The notes under the pieces: model-generated | What the model was told of the DNA's origin: nothing | Databases searched by the model: none | Seen by the model: only the letters and a program-made list of their open reading frames with translations | Translations under genes and position numbers: made by a program | Shown: positions 16,823 to 23,748 of the stretch, piece after piece | Position numbering within the stretch: position 1 is the first letter of the stretch | Layout of the letters: every line of letters begins with the position of its first letter | NCBI GenBank assembly: GCA_006227105.1 | Contig: SBFR01000196.1 | Span: 1-37,450 of the forward strand | Source: Bacteroidota bacterium | GTDB lineage: Bacteria > Bacteroidota > Bacteroidia > Flavobacteriales_D > Crocinitomicaceae | Length of the DNA: 37,450 bases | Direction of reading: 5' to 3'

Positions 16823-17858
16823 TCCACTTGAAAATAATTCGTGACGTGCTCCATGAAATAAGTAGCAACAAGAAAGCCCAGTTTAAAAATGCTGTTGGGT
16901 TAGCCGGAGGTTCAGATTTATATCGCTTGTCGATCATTCTTCTTTTTTCCAGCTTATCGATCTCTTTATAAATGGACTGTAAACTTTTTTCATCGGTAGC
17001 TCTGAAATATTGCCCTCCGGTTATTTTTGCTATCCTGTTAAGGGTCATCTCATCGATCTCTACCTCCATGTTTTCGTAGCGAATTCCAAAAGGAGTGATC
17101 ACCGGAGTAGGGGCAAGACCGTTACTTCCAACTCCAATCGTATAAACCCTGACATTTTTCGCTTTGGCGAGTTCAGCTGCGGTAATTGGATCGATCTCCC
17201 CCGAGTTATTGCTACCATCTGTCAAAAGAATGATCACTTTTGAAGGAAGACTATCGTTTCTTAATCTTGTTACCGCCGTACCCAAACCTGTACCAATGGC
17301 AGTTCCCGCTTCAATATTTTCACCGTTGATCTGATCGATCTGTTTTTTCAAGATCGAATAGTCAAGGGTGGCCGGACAAGCTGTATAGGCTTCACCAGCA
17401 TAAACGACTAATCCAATTCTGTCCCCTTTTCTCCCGTTAACGAACTCCTTAGCGACTTTTTTCGAGGCCTCTAATCGATTGGGTTCAAAATCCATGGCCA
17501 TCATTGACATGGAAACGTCAATCGCGAGAATAATGTCAATTCCGTTTTTGTAATCCTGATTTGATTTATCGAAATCATTCCAGTGATAAGGCTTGGTCAA
17601 AGCAAAAATGAATAATGCGATAACCATGGAGTTAACGAGAATAATTGCTTGACGAAGCCAGATGATCCATCTAACCGACATTGATCGCTGATCGGAAGAA
17701 AAACCGGTGAATTTATATTCGCCACTTGATCTTTTCTCGCTTTTAAAGGCGAAATAAAGGTAAACCGGAATAACCAGTAGAAGGACAAGCCACCAAGGAG
17801 AAGAATAATCGTATTCCCAAAAACGTATGTTCCAGTTATTCAGCATCTTCAAATTCAA
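16815..17858 (-). CDS. batA: BatA-like von Willebrand factor A membrane protein
   Basis: A 347-residue protein with two N-terminal membrane helices (about 21-38 and 66-88), a VWA domain (about 107-300) and a C-terminal helix (PTAFLNWAFLLLLISW). The adhesion-site motif is D114-x-S116-x-S118 in LAIDVSMSMM, with TGLGTAV and LLTDGSNNSG supplying the other metal ligands. It overlaps the upstream membrane-protein gene by 23 bp from this ATG; a second ATG four codons in (17846) would cut this to 11 bp. It is the core Bat protein with MoxR and DUF58. Confidence 0.92.
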   Translation of the reverse strand: MNLKMLNNWNIRFWEYDYSSPWWLVLLLVIPVYLYFAFKSEKRSSGEYKFTGFSSDQRSMSVRWIIWLRQAIILVNSMVIALFIFALTKPYHWNDFDKSNQDYKNGIDIILAIDVSMSMMAMDFEPNRLEASKKVAKEFVNGRKGDRIGLVVYAGEAYTACPATLDYSILKKQIDQINGENIEAGTAIGTGLGTAVTRLRNDSLPSKVIILLTDGSNNSGEIDPITAAELAKAKNVRVYTIGVGSNGLAPTPVITPFGIRYENMEVEIDEMTLNRIAKITGGQYFRATDEKSLQSIYKEIDKLEKRRMIDKRYKSEPPANPTAFLNWAFLLLLISWSTSRIIFKWND

Positions 17859-18795
17859 ATGGACTTGTTTCTGCGACGATCTGTCTCACCAGCTGGGAAA
17901 TTTTGAGGATCTCCATTTCGTCTGGCGCTTCTTTAGCGAATTTTACAAGATCAGATTGATTCAACACTGTACCGATAGTCTGAATAGTATCTTCATGTAA
18001 TCCTTTTTCACGTAACAGCAATTGAGCTGCCTTGGTGGTGTTTTCAAGGAGGTTAATATCGTATCTGGCAGAAAGGTAAGATCTGAGGATAAACGATAAT
18101 TCAATGTAATGTTCTTTCAATTTGCCTTGCTCCCATAATCTGGATGCATCAAGTCCATCAACCGCTAAGAGTGTTCTCTCCTTGAGGGATGGAACCTTGA
18201 TAGGTTTTTCAGGTTCTCTGTTCCTTCGTTTAATGAAGTAGTAGATGAACATTGCTACAATTAGGACAGTCAAAATAACCCACCAGTAATTTTCAAGGAA
18301 GATCCTGAACTTTGATTTCGGTTCGGGAACGTCTGCAAAACGTTCTTTGATATCGTACAGATCAATTTTCTGATTGGCTTTAACCAGACTTGCCGTAAGG
18401 ACCTTTTCAGGGAAGGTAAAAGTAGAGTCGTCGATGACTATTGACATGGACTCTAGTTTAAAAGTTCCTTCATCCCATGCTGTTATGAGGTAGGTTCCTT
18501 GCCAAATCTTTTTGTTACCCGAAATGAAAACCGAATCGGTAAACTCTTCGATTAATTCTACTTGATCAGAGACCGAACTGAACGTTTCCCCATTTTCTGC
18601 CTTTATTCTGGATGGGATGGTTAGTTTTAATGGGGTATACTGGTATTCAGAATTTGGATCAAGTTCCGCCTTCAAAATTAGTTTCACAGGACCCCCAACT
18701 TCAGTTTTCTCTGGGGAAAGAATTGCACTAAGCTTCTGTCCGAAAGATGTTTCCCCGGTAAGAATGAAAAGAGTTATGACAACTAGTACTCTCAA
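17836..18795 (-). CDS. Bat-operon accessory membrane protein, between DUF58 and BatA
   Basis: A 319-residue protein with a signal peptide (1-19), an extracytoplasmic beta-rich region (20-160) that begins like BatD (LSPEKTEVGGPVKLILKAEL), one membrane helix near 171-190 (YWWVILTVLIVAMFIYYFI) and a cytoplasmic helical tail (about 200-315) with the LSFILRSYLSARYDINLLENTT segment seen in proteins at this position of Bat operons. No catalytic motif is seen. It overlaps the DUF58 gene by 4 bp. Likely a BatD/DUF4381-like structural component; exact family uncertain. Confidence 0.75.
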   Translation of the reverse strand: MRVLVVITLFILTGETSFGQKLSAILSPEKTEVGGPVKLILKAELDPNSEYQYTPLKLTIPSRIKAENGETFSSVSDQVELIEEFTDSVFISGNKKIWQGTYLITAWDEGTFKLESMSIVIDDSTFTFPEKVLTASLVKANQKIDLYDIKERFADVPEPKSKFRIFLENYWWVILTVLIVAMFIYYFIKRRNREPEKPIKVPSLKERTLLAVDGLDASRLWEQGKLKEHYIELSFILRSYLSARYDINLLENTTKAAQLLLREKGLHEDTIQTIGTVLNQSDLVKFAKEAPDEMEILKISQLVRQIVAETSPFEFEDAE

Positions 18796-19661
18796 GATCT
18801 CCTTCTGAAAAAATTCGACATGGGAGGAATAATATCCTTATCTGTATGCAATTCCACATAGTCTATACCAGACCTTCTTAGTTCATGCTGAAAAGCATCT
18901 CTACGTTCTTTTGCAGTTGCTTCAAATTTTTCCCGAACCTCCTTTGATGATGAATTGATCCAGGTTGTTTCTCCTGTCTCTGCATTGAACAATTGAATGA
19001 TGCCTGCGTCCGGGAGCTCCGTTTCTGCCGGATCCTCAACGCGAACTGCTATTGCATCATGGTATTTTCTGGTAAGTTTTAATCCTTCCAGATAATTATG
19101 ATCATCGACAAAATCAGAAATAATAAAGGTGATGGTTCTTTTCTTCTGGGTGTTTCGCAGGAACTTTAATCCTTCATTCAGATCTGTACCTTCGCCTTTA
19201 CGTTTTAGTTCAATAATCTCGCGTAACAGTATTAAGGCGTGTTGCCTTCCTTTGTCAGGTGCAATATATTTTTCAACACGATCGGAAATTAGAATTGCAC
19301 CAACCTTATCATTGTTCGTGATAGCTGAAAAGCTTAAAATAGCTGCCAATTCCAGAATAAGGTCCTTTTTACTGCGCTGTCCAGAACCAAATTCAGACGA
19401 TCCTGAAAGATCGATCACAAGCATGACGGTCAATTCACGTTCTTCCTCAAACACCTTGACATAAGGTGAATTGTACCTAGCGGTAACGTTCCAGTCAATG
19501 GTCCTTACCTCGTCGCCCAATTGATAGTCACGAACTTCGCTAAAAGCCATACCTCTTCCTTTAAAGGCAGAATGGTATTCACCGGAAAAAATATGTCTGG
19601 TGAGTCCTTTCGCCCTAATTTCCAGGTGACGGATCTTTTTAAGTAGTTCGTTCGTTTCCAT
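18792..19661 (-). CDS. DUF58 domain protein of the MoxR/Bat system
   Basis: A 289-residue cytoplasmic protein of the DUF58 family. The family signature is clear at residues 38-75 (FSEVRDYQLGDEVRTIDWN, then YVKVFEEERELTVMLVIDLSGSS), where the last part is a VWA-like strand with D-x-S-x-S. DUF58 proteins are regularly encoded with MoxR ATPases and VWA proteins and are presumed clients or adaptors in the complex. The gene begins 1 bp after moxR ends and overlaps the next gene by 4 bp. Confidence 0.9.
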   Translation of the reverse strand: METNELLKKIRHLEIRAKGLTRHIFSGEYHSAFKGRGMAFSEVRDYQLGDEVRTIDWNVTARYNSPYVKVFEEERELTVMLVIDLSGSSEFGSGQRSKKDLILELAAILSFSAITNNDKVGAILISDRVEKYIAPDKGRQHALILLREIIELKRKGEGTDLNEGLKFLRNTQKKRTITFIISDFVDDHNYLEGLKLTRKYHDAIAVRVEDPAETELPDAGIIQLFNAETGETTWINSSSKEVREKFEATAKERRDAFQHELRRSGIDYVELHTDKDIIPPMSNFFRRRS

Positions 19662-19662
19662 C

Positions 19663-20685
19663 TTAAGGAACTTCTACCTTATTCACGATCTTGGTTACAA
19701 CGTCTGTGATCGTCAGATTTTCTGCTTCCGCTTCATAGGTTAGGCCCATTCGGTGCCTCATAACATCTGGTGATACGGCTTTAACGTCGTCAGGAACAAC
19801 GAAAGCTCTACCTTGAAGGAATGCGTAGGCTTTTGCGGCGAGTGCCAGATTGATACTTGCTCGAGGAGAGCAACCAAAACTGATCATCGGTTGAAGAAAA
19901 CCAAGTCCATAGGCTTCTGGAGTTCTTGTTGCATAAACCAGGTCAACGATGTATTGTTCTATTTTTTCGTCGAGATATACTTCTCGAACCAATTGTCTTA
20001 TTCTAAGGATGTCCTCTGCAGACATCACCTTTAAACACTCCGGAAGTCCACCTTTTCTGACATTTGCTCGAATGATCTGTTTTTCTTCATCCTTTGAAGG
20101 GTATCCAAGAAATACTTTAAGCATGAAACGGTCAACTTGCGCTTCAGGCAGAGGGTATGTCCCTTCTTGTTCTATAGGGTTTTGAGTTGCAAGAACCAAA
20201 AATGGTTTTGGCAGAATATACGTTTCATCTCCAATGGTCACTTGTCTTTCCTGCATTGCCTCCAAGAGAGCTGATTGCACCTTTGCAGGGGCACGGTTGA
20301 TCTCATCGGCCAAAATGAAATTGGCAAAGATGGGGCCCTTTTTAATTGAGAATTCTTCTGATTTCTGATTATAGATCAATGTTCCTGTAACGTCTGCAGG
20401 TAAAAGATCAGGAGTGAATTGTATTCTGTTGAAATCAACACTGATTGCTTGAGCGAGCGTTTTAATTGCTAGCGTTTTTGCTAGTCCTGGAACTCCTTCC
20501 AAAAGGACATGCCCATCTGCCAGTAAGGCGATCAAAAGTCGATCGATCATGTATTGTTGACCCACAATTACCTTTCCGACCTCTTCGCGAAGTCTTGAAA
20601 TAATTGCATTTTCCATTTTGATCTTCTCACTCAGGATTCTAAGTGCTTCTGCCGGGTTGACCGGTTGTTCCATTTCTTCTGCCAT
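19663..20685 (-). CDS. MoxR-family AAA+ ATPase
   Basis: A 340-residue AAA+ ATPase that heads the Bat operon. Walker A is at 64-71 (GVPGLAKT), Walker B ends at D127-E128 (FILADEIN), sensor 1 is in LATQNPIEQEGTYPLPEAQ and the arginine-finger region is in VDRFMLKVFLGYPS. MoxR ATPases are regarded as chaperone-like assembly factors for VWA-containing complexes, so this protein probably loads metal or remodels BatA/BatB. A weak -7-like element (CAACTTTG, 7 of 8) lies 22 nt upstream of the ATG. Confidence 0.93.
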   Translation of the reverse strand: MAEEMEQPVNPAEALRILSEKIKMENAIISRLREEVGKVIVGQQYMIDRLLIALLADGHVLLEGVPGLAKTLAIKTLAQAISVDFNRIQFTPDLLPADVTGTLIYNQKSEEFSIKKGPIFANFILADEINRAPAKVQSALLEAMQERQVTIGDETYILPKPFLVLATQNPIEQEGTYPLPEAQVDRFMLKVFLGYPSKDEEKQIIRANVRKGGLPECLKVMSAEDILRIRQLVREVYLDEKIEQYIVDLVYATRTPEAYGLGFLQPMISFGCSPRASINLALAAKAYAFLQGRAFVVPDDVKAVSPDVMRHRMGLTYEAEAENLTITDVVTKIVNKVEVP

Positions 20686-20707
20686 ACGTCTGAATATCGG
20701 TAATATA

Positions 20708-20715
20708 CAAAGTTG
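20708..20715 (-). promoter_or_regulatory. Possible -7 box of the Bat operon
   Basis: Minus-strand CAACTTTG matches TAnnTTTG except at the first two positions read as CA, and lies 22 nt before the moxR ATG. No TTG is visible at -33. This is the only promoter candidate in the 104-bp divergent region for the eight-gene operon. Confidence 0.3.
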
Positions 20716-20789
20716 TTAAAGATTGCTCCCGAACACTTGACTATGCTGTTAAATATTGTTAACATTGTTTAGCCACAATTCAGTCACTG

Positions 20790-21152
20790 ATGGAAACCAG
20801 AACATGTAAAGAATGTGGGCAAAAACTTTTGGGTAGAAAGGATCAGAAGTTTTGCTCTGACTATTGTAGAAATACGTTTAACAACCGTCAGAACGAGGAT
20901 GCGAATAATTACGTTCGCAGGATCAATAATATTCTTCGTAAGAATCGTAGAATACTCGAACAAATGAACCCAAAAGGAAAGGTGACTGTTGATGGAATTC
21001 GACTGGCAGAAGAAGGGTTCAATTTTCACTATTTTACCAATGTTTATACGACGCAGAAAGGATCAAGCTATTATTTCTGTTATGATCAGGGGTATTTGAA
21101 AATGGAGAATGATCAATACATGCTCGTACACAAACAGGATTACGTGAAATAG
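20790..21152 (+). CDS. Small zinc-ribbon protein
   Basis: A 120-residue protein with an N-terminal treble-clef or zinc-ribbon: C6-x2-C9-x12-C22-x3-C26 in TCKECGQK and KFCSDYCRNTF, the pattern of DUF2116-like and related ribbons. A basic helical middle (VRRINNILRKNRRILEQMN) precedes a C-terminal beta-rich half that I do not recognise (GIRLAEEGFNFHYFTNVY, YYFCYDQGYLKMEND). Such proteins are widespread and uncharacterised in Bacteroidota; nucleic-acid binding is plausible but not shown. It is divergent from moxR; the next gene follows after 69 bp. Confidence 0.75.
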   Translation: METRTCKECGQKLLGRKDQKFCSDYCRNTFNNRQNEDANNYVRRINNILRKNRRILEQMNPKGKVTVDGIRLAEEGFNFHYFTNVYTTQKGSSYYFCYDQGYLKMENDQYMLVHKQDYVK

Positions 21153-21221
21153 CTGAAAATAGGATTGGAAATGAGACGAATAATCCAATAATTCGTATCT
21201 TCAAAATATAAAACAGGAAAA

Positions 21222-21557
21222 ATGAGCGAAGTAAATGTTGAATGGACAGAGGAACAATTTAGAGCATACCTTATGATTTATGCTGCTAATTCCAATTTTG
21301 TAGAAACAGAAGAGGAGAAAGAATTGATCCTTAGCAAAGTGGATCCGGAGATCTACAAAAAGATGCATCGCGAGTTTGAAAAAGACAATGATTATCAGCG
21401 TTTACAAAAGATCATTGCTTGTTTTGATCGATTTGGAATGACAAAAGATAAAATGGAAGGATTCAGAAACGAGGTGAAACAGATCCTGAACACTGAGGGA
21501 TATCATGACGAACTGGAAGAAAACATGTTCCTCTATCTCAAGAAATTTATGAACTAA
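21222..21557 (+). CDS. Small acidic helical protein of unknown function
   Basis: A 111-residue, apparently all-helical protein without signal peptide or membrane segment. It has several E-rich helices (YAANSNFVETEEEKELILSKVDPEIYKKMHREFE) and ends in an amphipathic helix (NMFLYLKKFM). The pattern of 'N-x-V-x-x-x-E' followed by a helix-loop-helix is vaguely reminiscent of TerB-like proteins, but I cannot support a family. A strong hairpin terminator follows the stop codon by 3 bp. Confidence 0.65.
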   Translation: MSEVNVEWTEEQFRAYLMIYAANSNFVETEEEKELILSKVDPEIYKKMHREFEKDNDYQRLQKIIACFDRFGMTKDKMEGFRNEVKQILNTEGYHDELEENMFLYLKKFMN

Positions 21558-21560
21558 TAA

Positions 21561-21590
21561 AAAAGGCTGGAAATTCCAGCCTTTTCTTTT
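21561..21590. terminator. Bidirectional intrinsic terminator
   Basis: AAAAGGCTGG (21561-21570) pairs with CCAGCCTTTT (21576-21585) around AAATT, and the inner AA/TT can extend the stem. T-rich sequence follows on both strands. It sits between the converging 111-residue gene and yceI and can serve both. Confidence 0.85.
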
Positions 21591-21605
21591 GGAAACAGAT
21601 TTGTT

Positions 21606-22127
21606 TTAGCTCTTAATAAATTGTAATTCCGCTGATAGTTTGATCTCGTCACTAACGACTATGCTCCCTGCTTCCGTAATGGCATTCCATTTCAATCCAA
21701 AGTCACTTCTTTTAATGCGACCAGAAATACTCATTCCTGCTTTTAATTGTCCATAAGGATCTACTACTGTTCCTGAGTGCTCAACAGAAAGCTCAACAGT
21801 TTTAGTAATATCTCTTATCGTCATTTCGCCAGTTAGCGTAAAAGTCTCTTCGCCTGTTTTTGTCACTCCGTTGCTTTTAAAAGTGAGAGTAGGATACGTT
21901 TCTGCGTTGAAAAAATCATCCGATTTTAAATGCGCATCTCTGTCTGCTACGCCTGTAGAGATTGAATCAATAAGGGCAGAAAATTCAAAATTTCCTCCCA
22001 TAAAATTATTCTCGTCTGCTTTCGCTTGCGCGTCAAAATCACCAAAGTTTCCAGTTACGTTAGTGATCATCATGTGTTTTACTTTGAATCCTACTTCTGA
22101 ATGTAATTTGTCTAATGTCCAGTTCAT
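21606..22127 (-). CDS. YceI-family lipid-binding-like protein
   Basis: A 173-residue YceI-type lipocalin-like barrel. The first strand, MNWTLDKLHSEVGFKVKHMM, and the C-terminal SGRIKRSDFGLKWN segment are family signatures. YceI folds bind isoprenoid-like ligands in a hydrophobic pocket in the structurally known members, but the ligand here is unknown. There is no signal peptide from the chosen start, so it appears cytoplasmic. The frame is open back to 22208, but that would overlap the regulator gene and precede the predicted promoter; the ATG at 22127 aligns with other YceI proteins. It is controlled by its own promoter with an FNR-type palindrome. Confidence 0.88.
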   Translation of the reverse strand: MNWTLDKLHSEVGFKVKHMMITNVTGNFGDFDAQAKADENNFMGGNFEFSALIDSISTGVADRDAHLKSDDFFNAETYPTLTFKSNGVTKTGEETFTLTGEMTIRDITKTVELSVEHSGTVVDPYGQLKAGMSISGRIKRSDFGLKWNAITEAGSIVVSDEIKLSAELQFIKS

Positions 22128-22150
22128 GATATATGTTTTAAATCTTTCAG

Positions 22151-22158
22151 CAAAATTA
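22151..22158 (-). promoter_or_regulatory. yceI promoter -7 box
   Basis: Minus-strand TAATTTTG matches TAnnTTTG exactly, 23 nt before the ATG at 22127. There is no TTG at -33, as expected for an activator-dependent promoter, and a palindrome is centred about 41.5 bp before the predicted transcription start near 22147. Confidence 0.6.
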
Positions 22159-22181
22159 GACAGCAAGACAGGGAAAAATCG

Positions 22182-22195
22182 TTGACCTAGGTCAA
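22182..22195. promoter_or_regulatory. FNR-type palindrome TTGACCTAGGTCAA, probable Crp/Fnr operator
   Basis: A perfect 14-bp palindrome with TTGA/TCAA ends, the geometry of FNR-class sites (TTGAT-N4-ATCAA). It overlaps the stop codon of the Crp/Fnr-family gene and lies upstream of the yceI -7 box at the class II activator distance. The regulator encoded next door has E-x-x-S-R in its recognition helix, the FNR arrangement for reading TTGA. Confidence 0.6.
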
Positions 22196-22797
22196 GACTT
22201 TTGATCATTCTTGATCAATTGTTTTTTCAAACGGGAAAGTGATTCAGGTAAAATACCCAGGTAGGAAGCAATTTGATGTTGTGGAACAAGTTGTTCAATC
22301 CCCGGGGATCTATTGATCAACTCGAGATACCGATCCTTGGCACTTGCGGAATGGGACATTAATAATCTTTTCTGCACAACCGATAAGTTGTTCTGGGTTA
22401 GGATCCGGAAAAAACGTTCAAGTTGAGGCACTTTTTTAAATAAAGCTTCTTTGTTTTCAGGATCGATCATCAGGATTTGGGTTTCATCCATTGCTTGGGC
22501 AGAAAGTACTGCAGGTTCATTACGATAAAATGAAGCAATGTCTCCGATCCACCAGTCGCGTAGGGCAAAATACATAACATGTTCAATTCCCTGTTGATCC
22601 GTATTGAAAACCCGTACCAGACCGTTGACGATATAGCCTTCTACCAGACATCCCTGTCCCTGCTGAAAAATGAGTTCCTTTTTTTTAAATGTGCGTAAGG
22701 AGTAAGCAGACCTAATCTCTTTTTCGGATGATGGATCGAGCGTTATCTTTTTTTTGAAGTGTTCGATCAAAGCTTGATAAATATCCATTGACTTCAT
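22192..22797 (-). CDS. Crp/Fnr-family transcription regulator
   Basis: A 201-residue regulator: cyclic-nucleotide-binding-like beta-roll (about 20-120; KKELIFQQGQGCLVEGYIVNGLVRVF, GIEHVMYFALRDWWIGDIASFY), dimerisation helix (about 123-150) and a winged helix-turn-helix (about 162-198; QHQIASYLGILPESLSRLKKQL). The recognition helix ESLSR carries Glu-x-x-Ser-Arg as in FNR (E209, S212, R213) and not the Arg-Glu-x-x-x-Arg of CRP. There is no N-terminal cysteine cluster and no intact cAMP-binding motif, so the signal is unknown. Its likely target is the adjacent yceI. An inverted repeat TTGTT-GAAT-AACAA in its own upstream region may be an autoregulatory site. Confidence 0.88.
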   Translation of the reverse strand: MKSMDIYQALIEHFKKKITLDPSSEKEIRSAYSLRTFKKKELIFQQGQGCLVEGYIVNGLVRVFNTDQQGIEHVMYFALRDWWIGDIASFYRNEPAVLSAQAMDETQILMIDPENKEALFKKVPQLERFFRILTQNNLSVVQKRLLMSHSASAKDRYLELINRSPGIEQLVPQHQIASYLGILPESLSRLKKQLIKNDQKS

Positions 22798-22825
22798 TTT
22801 ATATTACAACATTCTCTGACATGAA

Positions 22826-22839
22826 TTGTTGAATAACAA
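22826..22839. promoter_or_regulatory. Inverted repeat TTGTT-N4-AACAA between divergent genes
   Basis: A 5-4-5 inverted repeat with the same 14-bp geometry as the palindrome upstream of yceI, lying 29 bp from the regulator start and 11 bp from the SRPBCC start. It could be a weaker site for the same regulator; the AT-rich context means chance is possible. Confidence 0.3.
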
Positions 22840-22849
22840 AGTAATCATT

Positions 22850-23314
22850 ATGTATCAAATAAAGAGCGAGCAGATCATCGAATGTAGTTTGGAAGAGGCA
22901 TGGAGTTTTTTTTCTTCGCCCAAGAACCTTTCGAGCATTACCCCTTCTTCAATGGATTTTAAGATCAGAACAGATCTCATTGATGATATGTATGAGGGTA
23001 TGATCATTAAATACACCGTTCGTCCCCTTCTGAATATTCCAATGACATGGGTGACAGAGATCTCACACATTAAAGAGAACTCTTTCTTTGTTGACGAACA
23101 ACGAATGGGTCCATACAAAATGTGGCATCATGAACATCACTTTTATCCTCATGAAAAAGGAGTGCGGATGGTAGATATCGTAAGCTATTCCTTACCTTTT
23201 GGATTTATCGGAAAAATTGCCCATTGGATGTTTGTCCGTAAAAAGCTGGAAGGTATTTTCAAATTCAGAGAAGAAGCCGTGATCAGGATCTTTCCTTCAA
23301 AGAGCGAACGGTAG
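22850..23314 (+). CDS. SRPBCC (START-like) ligand-binding protein
   Basis: A 154-residue helix-grip protein of the SRPBCC/polyketide-cyclase-like superfamily. It opens with YQIKSEQIIECSLEEAWSFFSSPKNLSSITP, the typical first strand and helices, and ends with a long C-terminal helix (MFVRKKLEGIFKFREEAVIRIF). The ATG at 22850 is chosen over an in-frame TTG at 22826, which falls inside the inverted repeat. Small SRPBCC proteins often accompany photolyase genes in light-induced clusters; here it converges on the end of the photoprotection operon with a 32-bp overlap of coding regions. The ligand is not known. Confidence 0.82.
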   Translation: MYQIKSEQIIECSLEEAWSFFSSPKNLSSITPSSMDFKIRTDLIDDMYEGMIIKYTVRPLLNIPMTWVTEISHIKENSFFVDEQRMGPYKMWHHEHHFYPHEKGVRMVDIVSYSLPFGFIGKIAHWMFVRKKLEGIFKFREEAVIRIFPSKSER

Positions 23315-23747
23315 CAAGAGATTGACTCACGTGACCATGAGGATCAGACTGTGAATCATAAATTCCGGCAATCTTTCCTTCTAAGTCAATTACGTATGTT
23401 ACTCTACCTGGAATTAAGCCAAAAAGACTCGGTCTTACCTCGAATGCTTTTCTGACTTTTTGATCCGTATCGGAAAGTAACATAAATCCAAGAGAATGTT
23501 TATCGGCAAATCGTAAGTGGGTATCAGGTTTATCCGAGGATATCCCAATAACCTCACAACCTTCTTCTATAAATTGATCATGATTATCTCTGAATGAGCA
23601 AGCCTCTTTCGTGCAACCCGGTGTATGATCTTTGGGATAGAAATAGATCACCAATATTTTTTTTCCGATCAAGTCTTTGCTGCTGATTATTTTTCCATTC
23701 TGATCTGGCAATTCGAAAGCCGGACATTGGTCACCAATTTGTTTCAT
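23283..23747 (-). CDS. bcp: Thioredoxin-dependent peroxiredoxin (Bcp/PrxQ family)
   Basis: A 154-residue peroxiredoxin that reduces H2O2 and organic hydroperoxides with thioredoxin. The active site is P38-x3-T42-x2-C45 in YPKDHTPGCTKEACSFRD, with C45 peroxidatic and C50 the resolving cysteine five residues later, as in the atypical 2-Cys PrxQ group. No signal peptide, so cytoplasmic. It is the last gene of the carotenoid-photolyase operon, beginning 1 bp after the photolyase stop. Its coding end overlaps the converging SRPBCC gene by 32 bp. Confidence 0.93.
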   Translation of the reverse strand: MKQIGDQCPAFELPDQNGKIISSKDLIGKKILVIYFYPKDHTPGCTKEACSFRDNHDQFIEEGCEVIGISSDKPDTHLRFADKHSLGFMLLSDTDQKVRKAFEVRPSLFGLIPGRVTYVIDLEGKIAGIYDSQSDPHGHVSQSLATVRSLKERS

Positions 23748-23748
23748 G

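Noticed and set aside
22128-22208. Longer N-terminus for YceI from 22208
   Set aside because: It would overlap the regulator gene and lie upstream of the predicted promoter; the residues do not match YceI proteins.
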